Shown: positions 36,367 to 50,020 of the stretch, piece after piece | Position numbering within the stretch: position 1 is the stretch's first letter | How the letters are laid out: each line of letters starts with the position of its first letter | Assembly: GCA_015698045.1 (NCBI GenBank) | Contig: BLAL01000165.1 | Coordinates: forward strand, 248,001 to 312,000 | Direction: 5' to 3' | DNA length: 64,000 nt | DNA from: Rhizophagus clarus | Taxonomy: Eukaryota; Glomeromycota; Glomeromycetes; Glomerales; Glomeraceae | Program-made: the position numbers and the translations under genes | The notes under the pieces: model-generated | Told to the model about the DNA's origin: nothing | The model's database searches: none | Seen by the model: the letters and a program-made list of their open reading frames with translations, nothing else

Positions 36367-38342
36367 TTAATTTTGTCCAAGATAATTTCGTAACGGAGTT
36401 TTGTAAGTTTCACTTAAATTAATAGTATTATGAGTTGTGCATTGTACTGATCTATTAACTTCTTTTCCATTATCATCAAAATCATCAAGATCATCAAGGT
36501 TAGATTTCTTTTCTTGCACTAATTCTAAAGTTTGCGTCATAATTGCTTTCGCTCTTAGTATGTCCTTTATTACGAACGCTAATGGAGGATTATTTATTTG
36601 ACCGGCAACTTCCTGAATATCAAAACGTTTAATTCGACATATATAACCATTTGGAATATCCATAATAAGAAGTTGAAATCGGTTAGCACTATGTAACATT
36701 CCAATAGTTTGTAATTTTCTAACAATTCGTTCATTACCATTACATTCTTTTGTAAGTTGTACTATCATATCTCTAAGCATTTTGCTTAACTTTAAACTAT
36801 CTTTAAGGTATTTTCTTCCATTTGTTCCTTCCCATTTTCTTCCTGCTTCAATTGCACCAATTTCTAATCTATCTCCTTTTAATCTAAAAATTCCATCCCC
36901 TTTCTTACCAATTTTCTTTCGATCTGCGTCACAACTTGCATCATTTTTTCTATCACTGGATGCTGTACTCATTCCTTCTCCACGTATCAAATTGATCTTT
37001 GAATCATGAAATGCCCGATCAATAATGGGACTCCATATATTATGTTGGTACCATCCCTCTAATCTTGATGAATCTAGAGTGAAATTTTCATTTTCCCAAA
37101 GTGTATGCATTATACTATAAACAAGACGAATATAATTTAAATCAAAATGTTCCTTATTTGAATATGAAGTACCATCGGGTAAGAAAGATTCAAAAATCAT
37201 GTTTCGGAATGAGGACAAGTCAGTGACTGAATACTTCTTCATAAGATCAGTAAGTGATCTATCAATTTTTGGTATATTTTGTAAGTTGGAAGAAAACATT
37301 TCCTCCCATTCCTCTTTTCTAAATAAGAATTCTGCTTCTTTATCAACATCATTAATTATAAAGGAATGTAAGCATGATTCATATGGTAAATTTCGTGCGT
37401 ATTCATAAATTACTTTTTCAACAATGCGACCAGTGGATTTAAGAGTCCACATTTTTGCTGGATCTAGACTATAGTAAACGAGGTCAAAATCGGTTAAGTC
37501 TTCATCAATTTCTTGTTCATTTTCAATTTCATTATCTTCATTAACAGATAAATTGGATTGTTTTAGGGATTGGATGAACTCTTTAGGTTGAGAAGACCGG
37601 ATCAATTGTCCTTTTCCTTTTATCTAAATCAGAATTATAAAACAAAAAAAAAACAAAATATATCATTATCAATTGTTAAAGCAAGAAATTTCTCAAAATA
37701 TTTGTACATTTTTTTTAGCCATCCGATTTTCATTATAATCTATATTTTGTCTTGTTCTTAGATTATGAACTTTACTAGAATATGGACTGGGCGTGTTAAC
37801 AAACTGTAAGTTTTAAATATATTTTGCTTAGTAAATGTATTATCAATTTACATAAAATCAATACAAAAGTTTGTAAAAATATATTCACCTTTTCATGTTC
37901 TCTAATAATTTCTTCCCAGTACAACTTTACCCATTTCTCTGAACGTTCTGATTTCGTCTATTACAAGAATTACAATAAAATGTTAGCAGTGCGACAATTT
38001 TTCATTTAGGATAAAGGAAGGTACATAGCTAGTTCCTCCTCCAGAACCAGCAGACCTTTACCAACAACAAAGTTAGGACGCCTGCAATGAAGACTACGGA
38101 GTGGGTACCGAGCAAACAAGACAGTAATTCTCCTAATCAGAACGCATCGTCATAGGAGTTACCCTCACTTGCAAAACAAAAAATTACGCACCTTATCTTT
38201 TAAATCTAGCCCCAGATTCTCTGCTTCTTTTAAAAATTTCAACGACCAAAAATCATTCAATTTTTTCCAATTTGAAAATGATAATGGTGAAGTAATAATA
38301 TTATCCCGATGTTGATCTAAGAATCCACGATATGATCTGCAG
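36367..38342 (-). CDS. Crinkler-type PD-(D/E)XK-like nuclease protein (5' end unresolved)
   Basis: Exons, minus strand: about 38342-38192 (start unresolved; contains SYRGFLDQHRDN), 37957-37889, 37803-37708, 37623-36367. The last exon gives over 410 residues. Its C-terminal half has KKGDGIFRL (about 234-242 counting from the internal methionine at 37605) followed by LEIGAIEAGRKWEG (247-260), then a helix with KLSKMLRDM. This D...E-x-x-x-x-E pattern is typical of the PD-(D/E)XK-like domains in fungal and oomycete CR/Crinkler-type proteins; that is my reading of the family, not a search result. Such proteins are proposed nuclear-acting nucleases or effectors. An acidic stretch lies near the start of the last exon. 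The first intron (38191-37958) is longer than the others and contains the repeat described at 38000-38175. The first exon and promoter were not found. Confidence 0.7.
38000..38175 (-). ncRNA. Intron-embedded copy of the structured repeat
   Basis: On the minus strand this intron segment matches the unit at 14535-14712: GTGAGGGTAACTCC, ACTGTCTTGT, and a hairpin (38051-38028). The hairpin has arms GCTGGTT and AACTAGC around the identical loop CTGGAGGAGG. It is followed by CTATGTACCTTCC and CTAAATGAAAA. Two base pairs are changed on both sides and one has become G-T, so pairing is kept. It could be a mobile structured RNA or an intronic RNA. Function is unknown. Confidence 0.4.
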
Positions 38343-41300
38343 CTTCGCTCTTTTAAATAAGAGATGAGGACTAGGATTTAAAGATTATTTAAAGATTAAT
38401 AAAATATCATTAGTGAGAAATAAAAAAGATAAAGTCAAATAAGACTTGCTGTCTTGGCCAAAGTATTTTGTAGATGCATCCATGAGTAATTAAGACAAAG
38501 TTTAATTAGGCGATTCCAACAGGATACTTTTTTCAGAAAATTAAACTGAAATTGTTTGTTATTTTTTTTAAATCAAATTTTGATTAGAAAGTCATAAATG
38601 GATGGAGGCTTAAATAAAAAATTTAGCTATTGCGTCTTCTTCAATAATATTGCATTTATATTGAATCTAATATTACATCTTTTCAGTAATATTGCATCGA
38701 TGTTACAAGAATTAGAATAATAAATAAATTATGATCTTTCAATTCATATATTGTCATTTTTTAATCAAAAAAAGAAAACATCTTGCAAGATAGTTGTATC
38801 GAATATATTTCATATTATTTATTTAAATCAATTTTATTAGTAAGGATTAAAATGTGATTTATACTGTATCATAATTTACTTTTTTTCTATAACAATGTAA
38901 ATATGATTTATGCTAGCTATATCATATATATTATGTTATATCATAATTTTTCTATAACAATCTAGAATAAAGCAATGATGTATAAATATTGGTGTAACTA
39001 TGAATAATAACGATCGATTTAATCACATGACATATCATATTTAAATTATGACTCATTTATCTTGTATTTGGACATTATCAAAAAAGCATCAAATTTATGG
39101 AAAAATCTTTCGACCAATAAAAGGAGAGTTATGATTGTTAAGAAAAATATCACTTAACCTTAAAGTTCAAAGTCCGATCAATAAATTAAAATCATAATCA
39201 TCAAGAAAAATTCGCGTAAATTTTTCTTGATACTGCTTATTTAATTTACTAACTAAATTGGGTCTATAGATAGTTTTAATTATAATAAAATAATATTTTA
39301 TAATGATAATTGTAACATAATCATAATAACATAATACATATTGTAATAATAAAATGATATTATGTTTTTCATAATAAAATACTGAGACATTATTGAAGTT
39401 TATTGACTTTATACTGTAATATTAAAAAATATGAAAAATCGGCAAAGTTATTTTAACAAGTTCATAATATTTAATACACACCAAATTTGGAATTCATATG
39501 TCATAAGATTCAAAAAGTACATCAGACTAAAATTCTATTGTATCGTACACCAAACAAATTTTTCTTTTAATATTATTTTATTTTATTTCTATTTTTATGG
39601 AAATACAAAAAAAAAAAAAAAATCAATTTTCCCTTAAGGGATCGCTGCACGTCCCGACTGGCAGAAGTAGAATAATGATCAAGAGGTAGACTTAAAATCT
39701 ATGATAAATAGAAAATATAACTTTACATAAAGGAGCTAATATATCTAAATTTCTAGATCTTGGACGCGAAGGAGCTAATAAGTCATCTGTATTTCACGTG
39801 ATGATGATGATATATTCAAATCTCTCAAACAGGATGTAAAAAAATCATTATCTATATTTCTATAAACTTCACTTAAAGATGTATTCAAGTCTCTAGATTC
39901 TGGACGCGGAGCTAATGTCAATGATTCTAAAGGATCTTGGTCACTAATTTTTTTGATTTGATTTGATTTTAGGATGAGTCTTTTTTTCCTCTTTTACTGT
40001 CTCATCCATGGTTTTGGGATATTTCATTTAGATATTGTATACTTTTTATTCGATTTTCTTGCTTCTACTTTCACTGATTATATGAATAATTATGATAATT
40101 AAAAATATGTTAACGTTAAACTAAAATTAGACTAATAAGTACCTTAATTAAACTACGAGTCCTTTTGTTCTCCATTTTAGTAATAACTGAAGTTTATATG
40201 AAGTTGTTTCACTTCATTTAATTACATCATAATTATAATAAATGTCGTTATGGTAAATTAACAGCAACTATTAAATAGAAGAAATGAAAGAATGTATTTG
40301 AAGACACTCCTATAGAAGATGAACCAGATAAAAATGATATTGAGCTTGATGAACCTGGTAAATGTAATAACATTTATATAGAAGTTTATTTATATGAAAC
40401 AATTAACATTAATTGGTATATACAGTAAAAGTAAAATATGAAATAATTTACAATAATCGTTTTTTATTAATACCTTCCAGCAGATATTATAAAATGAACC
40501 GACACCAAAGTTAACGTAGCTTTACTAGAATAGACAATTTTTCAATTTTGTGGAGTACCTTTATTATGCTTTATTATTCTAACGGATTCGAACCTATAAA
40601 ATGAGAACTCGAAGAGAAAAGAGTCATGTATCGGCAGTAATTGCAGTAGTGTTTTACGAATTAGAGATATATTGTAAACTTTTCTTCAGGTTGTGCGAAG
40701 TGTTGAATATTTACATTATTTCAGAATATATTTAGACATAACGTTGTTGAGAGTGATGAAAAGTGTGACCATATATTATGTCTAACAAAATGCTAGGTTC
40801 TACATATCCGTTTAGAAGTCACGCGTTTAGATATTATTTAATTAAGTGACCGTGTTGAAATAATTTATTATACTGTATAATATTAGGAGCCAAAATAATA
40901 TCTGGAAAAATTAATTACGATTATTTGATCTATAATATTTGAAGAAACAAAATTATATTTTCCGATGCAATAATCAAAATTTTCTGTCTTTTGAGTATAA
41001 TTGTTCAATATATTAAGAGTAATACAGTCGATAGAATTGCTTAGATGATTTAGAGTTTCCGACTAACTAGGGATGATAAATTTATCGCCGTAATTGTAAT
41101 AGTAATTTTCTTTCTAAAAGACTAAAAGTCACATTACACTAAATTATTGTAATATTCGTTTGATATACTGTAAATTAACGTTGAGCTGAGATATGTACAG
41201 TATTTCTTATGGTCTAAAAATGAAATTTTGTTTTTTATTAATTTCATGGACACAGCCAAGTTTAAGGTAAAATTATCTTAATTCTGGTGAACATATAAAA

Positions 41301-41432
41301 TTACTACAGTACAAGTTACGTAACGTAACATATCAGATTATCCATAATTTTGTGCGGAATTAAAACGAGTGCGTGCTCATCATAATGATAAGATCCGTTG
41401 AAAACAAACAAATAACAATCCTCATTACTGCC
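38343..41432. other. Gene-free stretch
   Basis: No gene is supported. A twice-repeated motif, TCTAGAT...TGGACGCG...GGAGCTAAT (about 39755-39780 and 39894-39916), may be a degraded coding repeat. A 68-codon frame at 39431-39637 is not convincing. Confidence 0.45.
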
Positions 41433-42437
41433 ATTTTTCATAATTATTGATTTTGCGAGGTTATCGTATTGCAAAAGTGAATCGCTTTTTTACACGAATT
41501 TTTAATATTTTTATACCAGATTTTTTTTTGTGAATCGTATAATTCAATACATAATACTATTCTACTGAAAGTTTCAATACATAGTTCCTATTTGAAAATT
41601 GCATTTCTCTGCATTTTTTTGCATTTTTGCCACATTTTTTGATTTTTTAAAAGTGAATCACTTTTCTAGACGAATTCTTTATAATTTTGTATCTGATTTT
41701 TTTCGTGAATCATAAAATTCAATTTATAACATTATTCTACTAAAAGTTTCAACTCCTAGTTTATATTGAAAAATTGATTTTTTTCGCATTTTTCTGCATT
41801 TTTACTATATTTTTAAAAGTGAATTCTACTGAACTTCAGCATATACTTTATTTTGAAAATTGATTTTTCTGCATTTTTTTTTGTCTTGATATACATATAG
41901 TATGTTGATGTATAACTGTGAGACACTTTCTCTGCATATGTTTATAATATTTTTTTTTTTTTGTGTCAAAATTTTTTATAAATCCTGTAATTCAATGTCA
42001 GAATATTCTATGAAAAATTTTAATGCATATTTATTTATATAAGTTAGCTTATGGTTGTATTTTATTATTTTGACTATCTAATTAATAAAAACTGATTATT
42101 TTATATAAATGATTGTTGAAACTCTTTGTAAAATATTTTATGACATTAAATATAAAAATATCTGGTACAAAAAAAATTATAAAAACATGCGGAAATGTGT
42201 TTCATAGTTATATATACAGTAGATCAATATACTATATGTTTCTTACAAAAAAAAATCTTTTTTATCATAAAATATGTGCTAAAACTTCAGTAGAATAGCA
42301 TTATGTATTGAATTTTATGATTCACAAAAAAAAATCCGATGTAAAAATATTAAAAATCGTGTAAAAAAGTGATTCACTTTTTCAATATGAAAATCACATA
42401 ACAATCTCGCAAATCGGATTTTCTCAATAATTTTGAA
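41433..42437. mobile_element. Fold-back element with long inverted ends
   Basis: About 110-130 bp at the left (from 41433, with AATTATTGA, TTTGCGAGGTTAT and AAAAGTGAATCGCTTTTTTA) reappear inverted at the right (to 42437). In between are further partial copies of the same block (about 41645-41770 and 41815-41880). No coding sequence is visible. The long, repeated arms suggest a fold-back type DNA transposon. No clear target duplication was read. Confidence 0.75.
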
Positions 42438-44864
42438 AACAAATTACGCGGCTATTCATAAATTATATTCAACAAACGATCCCGTAGGCCGAAGTTAATG
42501 CATTAAAATTTTGGCCAAAATTAAAAAAAAATTACGAGTTTAATTTGCAAAAATCAAAAAAGGGAAGGTTTGTTTATCTTTATTGGGTGAACAAGATGTA
42601 TATTTGAAAATCTTTCTTTATTAGTCATGCTATTAAAACTAATTATTATCAGTATAAAAACGTCCTAATAATAATCTAAACTATTTTTATGCGGTTATTG
42701 AAACGCCCTTACTCAACAATTACATAATAATGTAAATAAAGTAGTTGTTTACATTATTCTATTTTTAATTTTATTTAAAGTTATCTTCCCCAAAATGATT
42801 CCTAAAATATATATATATATATATACATCATCTACATATTAAATAACGAATAAAAAAAATAACCTGATTTTTTTTTTTAAAGTTTATCATTATTATTTTT
42901 TTTCCTCGTTAATGGTTTAAATCAGTGAACAATATTTGAAATGATTTAAATTTTGGATTGGGCAAAATTTTAGTTAGCCATTAAAAATATGTGTAACTTT
43001 TTTTTGTTTTTTTTTGTGACTCAATAAATAAACCAAAAACGAAACTTTAATTATCACAAGGGCCAAGATTTTCTAATTTTGGCCTAAATTATGCTTCATG
43101 TATTTTTTCGGATCGGGTCGGAAAAAACTTTTTTTGGTGTTATTGTGTATCATTACTTATGAAAGAAAATTTTGATATAATAGGATTATTCATTTGTTTC
43201 TAAACTTCCCAATATAATGTTATTAAAATAATCTTTATAATTTCATGTCTTTTTAAAGTTCTATTCTATGTCTAAAATGCAAATGAACAAAAGAATAAAG
43301 GTTATTAAATTAGACTTGGTGATCTTCATAACCTGTTACAAATAAATATGTTTTGATACCCAAAATAATATTTTTAAAAATTTTCCAAAAAAGCGACTAA
43401 AATTTACCAAATAAAAAAGAAACAAAATATTAAAGGCGTTGATAACATATGTCGGATTTAGTGAAATTTTAAAAATCATCATACTAATAAAATATATACT
43501 TATGTGACTTATGTGATCATGACATTATTATTATTATTAATATTTTATGAGGACCAAATATGTTACCGGAATCTTCCAATCATCGGAAATTTGCGCCTTT
43601 TATTCCATCAAAAAACGATACGGGATATCACATGATGTGTAATTAGGTGATGATGGAGAAATTTATTATGATCGTCCTAACGGAAGTTGTATAATTTGAG
43701 GACATTTGTTTCTTCAGTATGCAGAAAATGAATGTGACGAACAGTATTGAAAAGTGCCAAAAAATAAATGTGATGAATCTAATAAAATACTAAATTTCAA
43801 TCAGCTGAAAATTGCTTATGTGAGTAATAATATGAAAAAAAAATTTGGCATGAAAAAAATCTGGGTGGACTACAAGTTGAATATCAGTTAAGCTGCAAGA
43901 ATGGTATTATAATTTGCATTTTTTTTTTTTGTTATACTGCTGTACATACTTTATTGCGAAAAAAAAAAAAGTTAAAAGTGCTCTCTATAAACAAGATTAT
44001 TAATCGTTCTATTTTAGCATTTACAACATTTATTTGTTTTTAATCTATAATCAGAATAAATTATATTAGTAGATATAAGAATTTTCCGATATATCTGTGC
44101 CGTAATTAAAAAAAAACTGCTCGTATCGTTCGTATGAGCTGCATCGATCTTATTATTTCCGTAAATATTGAGTATTCCAGAAATTTTTATCCTTAAATAA
44201 ATTTTTCATAGGTTATTCCTTTTTTTACTTTAACATTACATTAATATCGTTAAAATTCATAGCTATTCAATGACTCTAAAAAATTCGTCTAAGGATGCGG
44301 AAATTCGTCTAAATAAATTAGCAGTGACTGAAAGTTTCTTCCAATTTCTACAACATTTGATTGATTCACCTTTAGAATTTCAACGCTCATTTTTTACATA
44401 ACCTACCTAATTCACTTTTTATTATTAATTAATATTACGAAATAACTTATTTCTGCGGCAACAAATTTTTACGTCACTCACTCTCGCATTTATTTAGGAT
44501 CAAGCGCGTTTAGAAATGCGGGACAAATTTGTGATACGTGACCGCATAAAATTGTGACGGTTAAAATGTTTCACACATTAAATAATAATATCAAAATATG
44601 TTGTATATGTTGTGCATTGTAAATCTCTTCATTGTAAGAATTCATTTTAGAATACTTTTTGGTTCGGAAGAAATCATCCGAAAAGGATCATCTGACCAGA
44701 GCGCTATAAATACAAACGGCAACCTTTTTTTTTTTTTTTTTTTTTTCTTATTAATTAAAAGATCTTCCTATTGTCTACTTTTTGTGTGAATATTTTTTTT
44801 TTTTAAAAAAATAAAAAAAAAAAATTAAAAAATTAAAAAAAAAAAAAAAAAAAATTTTTTAAAA
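42438..44864. other. Gene-free stretch upstream of the F-box gene
   Basis: No gene is visible. It contains AT microsatellite (about 42810-42826) and long A and T runs, especially 44727-44860 just before the F-box start codon. Some protein-like patches (43560-43720) are full of stops. Confidence 0.45.
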
Positions 44865-46990
44865 ATGAGTAAAAAAAATTCACAACATTCAGTTATATTA
44901 AATGTTGACATACTGCCTTTAATATTAGCATACCTTTCAGATGATGTTAAAAATCAATATGATATTAGAGACCAATATGAAATATATAATTGTTTATTTA
45001 TACATTCAACTTGGACTAAAGTAAGTTTTATTATTATTATTATTAAAAAAAACGGTTTTTTTTTTAAAAAAAAAAAAAAAATTTCTTTTTTTCATTATTA
45101 ACGAAACCAAAAAATAACGAAAAAAAAAAAATTAAAAAATTTAAAATTAAAATAATTAAAATTAAATTTATTCACCTAACCCTATTTCAGATATTTACAA
45201 AAATCTTATGGAGGTCTCCAATATGGAAGTCCCCACGGTCATACAAAAAATTCTTGGATACATTAAGAAAGGAAAATACGTTATATAATTACAGTCAGAT
45301 GATAAGGCATCTTACATTCGCACCATATAGAAACCGACCTCAACCTTCATTTTCACTACCAGATATACATTTACTCTCACAAAAATGTTCAAACATAACA
45401 AATCTCACATTTGGACATAGGGAAGGTGATATGATTCCACCAGAAGGAGTTTTAATATTATTAAAAAAAAATCCAAATATAATTTCAATAAAATTTTTAA
45501 CATTACATTTTGATGAAAAATGGTTGAATAAAGCATTAATACCCTTAATCAACGGACATTGTTCAAAATTAGAAGAACTTATATTTTACGAACCTCAACA
45601 AAATCAAAATATTCAACAACCAACAGATTTAAGTTTTAATTTTCTTTATTCTATTGGAAGAAAATGTAAATCAATAAATACTTTAGAGATTAGACCAAGA
45701 ATATCAAATACAAACGCATTAATGATAATAAAATTTTTTCCAAATTTAACCTCTTTAAGTGTAAAAACAATAGAACCTGAGGCACTTAAAACTCTTCTGC
45801 AAGGATTTCCAAATTTAGAATCTTTCTCATTTTCTTTTCCAAAATCAATTTCAAAAGAAATGACAATAGAAATTGCAAAAGAATTCCCTCCTTTAGAAAA
45901 TTTTTCCATTTCCTTAGATTTAGATACGAGTTCAACATTTATTAGTACTTTTGTTACAACTCAATCGAAACTTAAAAAATTAGAATTATTCAAATGTTCA
46001 AATTTATTTGATTCGGATTTAAGTTTATTATCCGAATTTTGTAATCAATTAGAATCTATTAATTTAAGTTTTTGTAATAATTTATCGGATGTTTCGATAA
46101 CTTCCCTTACCCAAAAAAATCGACAACTCAAAAAAATTCATCTTACTAATATTCCAAAATTAACGAACAAAGGTATATTATCTTTAGTAAATAATTGTCC
46201 TAATTTAATTTCATTCATATTTAATATTCAACAAAATCATGAAAGCGAAGGATTAGAGGGAGGTGGTGATGGTGGTGACAGTGATGGTGATGGTAGTGTT
46301 GGTGGTAATAATCAACGACGAAATAGTATTCAAAATCAGATAACTTCCTTAGCTTTCATTCATCTCTTACAAAATTGTAAAAAATTAATGGAATTTTCGG
46401 GTCATTTCTCCGATAATACCGCTTCAAAAATTTTATTCGAATTATCCAAAAAAAGACATTACGGTAGAGGATCATATTATAAAAATCTTGAAACTTTAAA
46501 AATTCTTCCGAATGGACGTTCTTGTTTATTTAAAACTCAATTGGAATTAAATCCTGCTCAAAATTCTGAAACTGAATTATTAGGAAATTTAGCGGAAAAT
46601 TGTAAAAATTTAAGAGTTTTGGTATTAAAATGTAATTTTTCAAAATTAAATAGGAATGTAAGTAAAAATTTCATTTTTTTTTTTTTTTTTTTTTTATTGG
46701 GAAAAAAAGAAAGAATTGATACTAATTTTATTTTTTATTTTTATTTTTTTTTTATTTTTTTTAATCCTTCAAAACAGTCTTTTGTTAAGAGCGTACTTAA
46801 ATTTAAAAATCTTGAAGAATTATCGGTTAAATTAAAACCGAATCAATCTTTATCAGATAGTCATTTAAGAAGATTATTATCACATCCAAAATTAAGAGAA
46901 GTTGAATTAGGTGACGCTCTTACTAAAGATGCTAAATTATTTATTAAAAAATATAATAATAATTCTCGAGGTGGTCCTTATTTTTATTAA
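44865..46990 (+). CDS. F-box / leucine-rich-repeat protein
   Basis: Three exons: 44865-45020, 45191-46657, 46778-46990 (GT-AG, phase 0), giving 611 residues. Residues about 12-75 form an F-box (LPLILAYLS, CLFIHSTWTK across the intron, then ILWRSPIWKSP), which would bind Skp1 in an SCF ubiquitin ligase. The rest is leucine-rich repeats in the AMN1/GRR1 style (NLTSLSVKT, LESINLSFCNNLSDVSI, LRVLVLKCNF), the likely substrate-binding part. A low-complexity insert (EGGGDGGDSDGDGSVGG, about residues 380-400) interrupts the repeats. The second intron is an almost pure T tract and stays open in frame, so retention would give a longer protein; the splice sites and the hydrophobic, low-complexity reading favour splicing. 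The substrate is unknown. SCF-type F-box/LRR genes are numerous in this fungal group. Confidence 0.85.
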
Positions 46991-49900
46991 TAATTTAGTT
47001 GTATTTTTAGTAATTTTTTTCGGTAGATTTTTTTTTCGTTTCTTTTTTTTTTTTTTAATAAAAAAAAAAAAAATACTTTTTTTTTATTCTCAAATATCAT
47101 TTGTGGCGTTAAATGTGAATGATATATTTAACAAACCTGATAAGTCCGTATATATTGCACTACGGGATAATTAATACTTAATTATACATAAATAAAATTA
47201 CGAACTAACAGGGCGTCGAATGTTTGTTGATCGAATTTATTACTAAGCCAATTACAGTTAAGTTGCCGCAACTATAATATAAACAATAATAATTGCTACT
47301 TAAAATACAATGGATCACATGATATAGTATTGTTATGCAAATGTATTATGACAATTACTCAATATGAAAATGATCGTTAGTAATGTTGGTCAGGCATTAC
47401 CGATAATTTAGACCAGCCGTCATCTGTTAGATGATCGGCACTTAGCAACTTTGGTGCGCAATAAACTTAAAAATTTTTCCGACTTTGATTGTTAATGTAA
47501 TGTACTTTTAAATTATTAAATTATCACATGACGCAAATCGACGTAACAAAAGTGTTCCGATAGTTTTTCATTATTTGGCGTGAATATTATTTAATATAAA
47601 TAAGACCAATAAAGAAAAGATTAACTAGGAGATTCAGATGTTGATGAGTTAGTATGAAATAAAACGTCGTCGAAACCACGAACAGTTAAAACGAAGAATT
47701 AGTATGATAATCGTCAAAGGGATTCTTTCCGGATATAGCTAGTCTTCTCTCGAATATATCACAAATACGTGAAATGACTTCATCATGAGCACAGATATAC
47801 GAATGGATCTATCTTTGGAAAGGTAATTTTGTCCGAGCCCGGTCCACCTTTTGACCGGCCTGATCGACTGATTCAAAGACTGTTATGAATCAATCCAAAA
47901 GATTTATATAATACATAATCGTATAAGTTTTTTGAGAGCTTTTTATTTAACGAATGAATAAAAAAATTTTTCAGCAGAAGCTTTATCTCTTTAAATGGTT
48001 TTACTTGAGTAACCTAACCATTTGCTGAAATTTACCTAAAGTTCAGCTAAATAATTCTTAAGAAGATTGACTAACATCTTCATTGGGGATCACCTTAAAA
48101 TATAAACATACCGTAATAGTCAATAACCATAATGAAGTTGATAAAATGATGTTACAGTATCAACAAATAAATGTTGATAAGTGATCGCTTAGAGGTATAT
48201 CATGATGAAATTAATATAAGTTACGTACTATTAAATGAATAGAAATCAATAATAATAAATGTAGCATGATACGAATTCAATAAATAAATAAGTTAATTAA
48301 TAAATTAAATGAATGTTATAAAATTAACGAATAAATGGCATGAAAGTAAAATAAAAAAAAAATAAAATAATTTATTAACAATTAATATACGGAAAATCCC
48401 CTTACAAAGTACGAATAAGCCTAATCCAATTCTGGAAAGGTTTCCGAAGAAAAAAAAAATTGATGATATTATCTTTAATCCCAATCGATCTTAAATTGAG
48501 TAAATACTGGACTAACTATTTCTTAGCTTTTTTTAATAAAGGTTGTTGTGGTTTGATTTTTAAAATCATGATATTAATTTCTTGGACGCAAAATCATGTG
48601 AAACGAAATGTATGTTCATGAAATTATGGGAAAATCATCTAGCATATGATACGAAATTAGGGATACACCAATCAACTTCTTTGTTTAATATATCCCCCTG
48701 AGCCATCTACTGTATAAGTAGAATATAGACCCGGGAATTTATCACACTGTGAAAAAAAATGATTTTTGAAAAAGATGAAAGTTTTCCCAGGACTAAATGT
48801 GAATCTCTTTTTTTAAAAGTAATTTATGCCACCTAATTATAGTATATTTTGTGTCGATCTCCTTGACTGACATTATAAAACCATGTGACTATTAGTCATA
48901 TTCTATTTTAACGCTAACCCTTTTAATGCAAAGTGAATATTGATTCATGTAAGGCCAATTCTTTAATGCTGTATTGGTGATCTTAATTAGTTATCAAATT
49001 AATTTTTTATATTATTCCGCGATAAAATAATGCATTTAAACTCTGTTTGCTGGTTTTGATCCTAAATATATAAGTATAAACGTAAAATATAATCCATTAA
49101 TTACGTTACACGCAATTTTAATTAAATAAATCATTCAGAATTCTCAATTAAAATCATTTACGTAAAGCAGTTATTAATAGCATTACAATTATTGAAATGA
49201 CCTCCGATGATTTTCGAATGATCTGGACATGTGACACGATACTAGTAAAAGTTAAGAAATTGGTCAGAATTAGAAATATTGATAGTTTTGACCAGAATTA
49301 CAGGTTCACGTGATATCGTTTTAACAATAAGGGGATGAATAATAAATGTACTAAGGAAGATAAAAAATAATATAATTTTATACACTATGTAATAAATAAA
49401 ACATTATTTAAATGCTCATTATGCATTTTTCTAAATAAATGAATATCCCGGAAAAAAAAAGTTCGAATTATTTCGACTAATTAAAATTACAAATTTCTTA
49501 AGGATTTATAAAGTTCATTGCAATAATCAATAATATATTTGCTTAATGTAAATTTTAATTTTTACTGTTACGTCCTCAATTATTTACAGGATTCGAATTT
49601 TTGAATAAAGCTCCTACAACCCGTACTGATTCATGTTAAACAATTATCATACTCACTGTCCAGAATTCAAGAATATGTATATTAAATTATATAATATTTT
49701 TATACATTAGTTTAATAATTCGAAATTATCAGATAATTCAATATCTAATTTTATACCACGTTTCCTAATAGTCGTCCGTGATTTTGATATTTTTATGGAT
49801 GGTGTTAATTTAAATGGATATGATAAAAAGTCCATCAATAGTTAAAAGCTGTATATAGTACGTTAGGTCTCCTGGTATAAATTAGTCATTTCATGAATCA

Positions 49901-50020
49901 GCCTTGATATCATTGTCATCACGGCTCCGCAGTGATGATCGTGATAATCAATGATATCCACGGCTTCCCTTGAAATAATTATTACCTATTTTCAGTATTT
50001 TCATGATTTATTATTATTGG
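46991..50020. other. Gene-free stretch
   Basis: No gene is supported. At 47416-47439 a hairpin GCCGTCATCT-GTT-AGATGATCGGC (one bulge) stands out. Another dyad, around GATATCATTG and CAATGATATC, spans about 49908-49960. A short reading near 47.75-47.83 kb (AQIYEWIYLWK) vaguely recalls IS30-type transposases but is full of stops. Confidence 0.45.

Noticed and set aside
40575-40600. T-loop-like AGGTTCGAATCC on the minus strand, possible tRNA
   Set aside because: The T stem does not pair, and no anticodon arm or acceptor stem could be built around it.
47700-47840. Possible IS30-type transposase fragment (AQIYEWIYLWK)
   Set aside because: Too short and interrupted by stops; the resemblance is weak and no inverted ends were paired.
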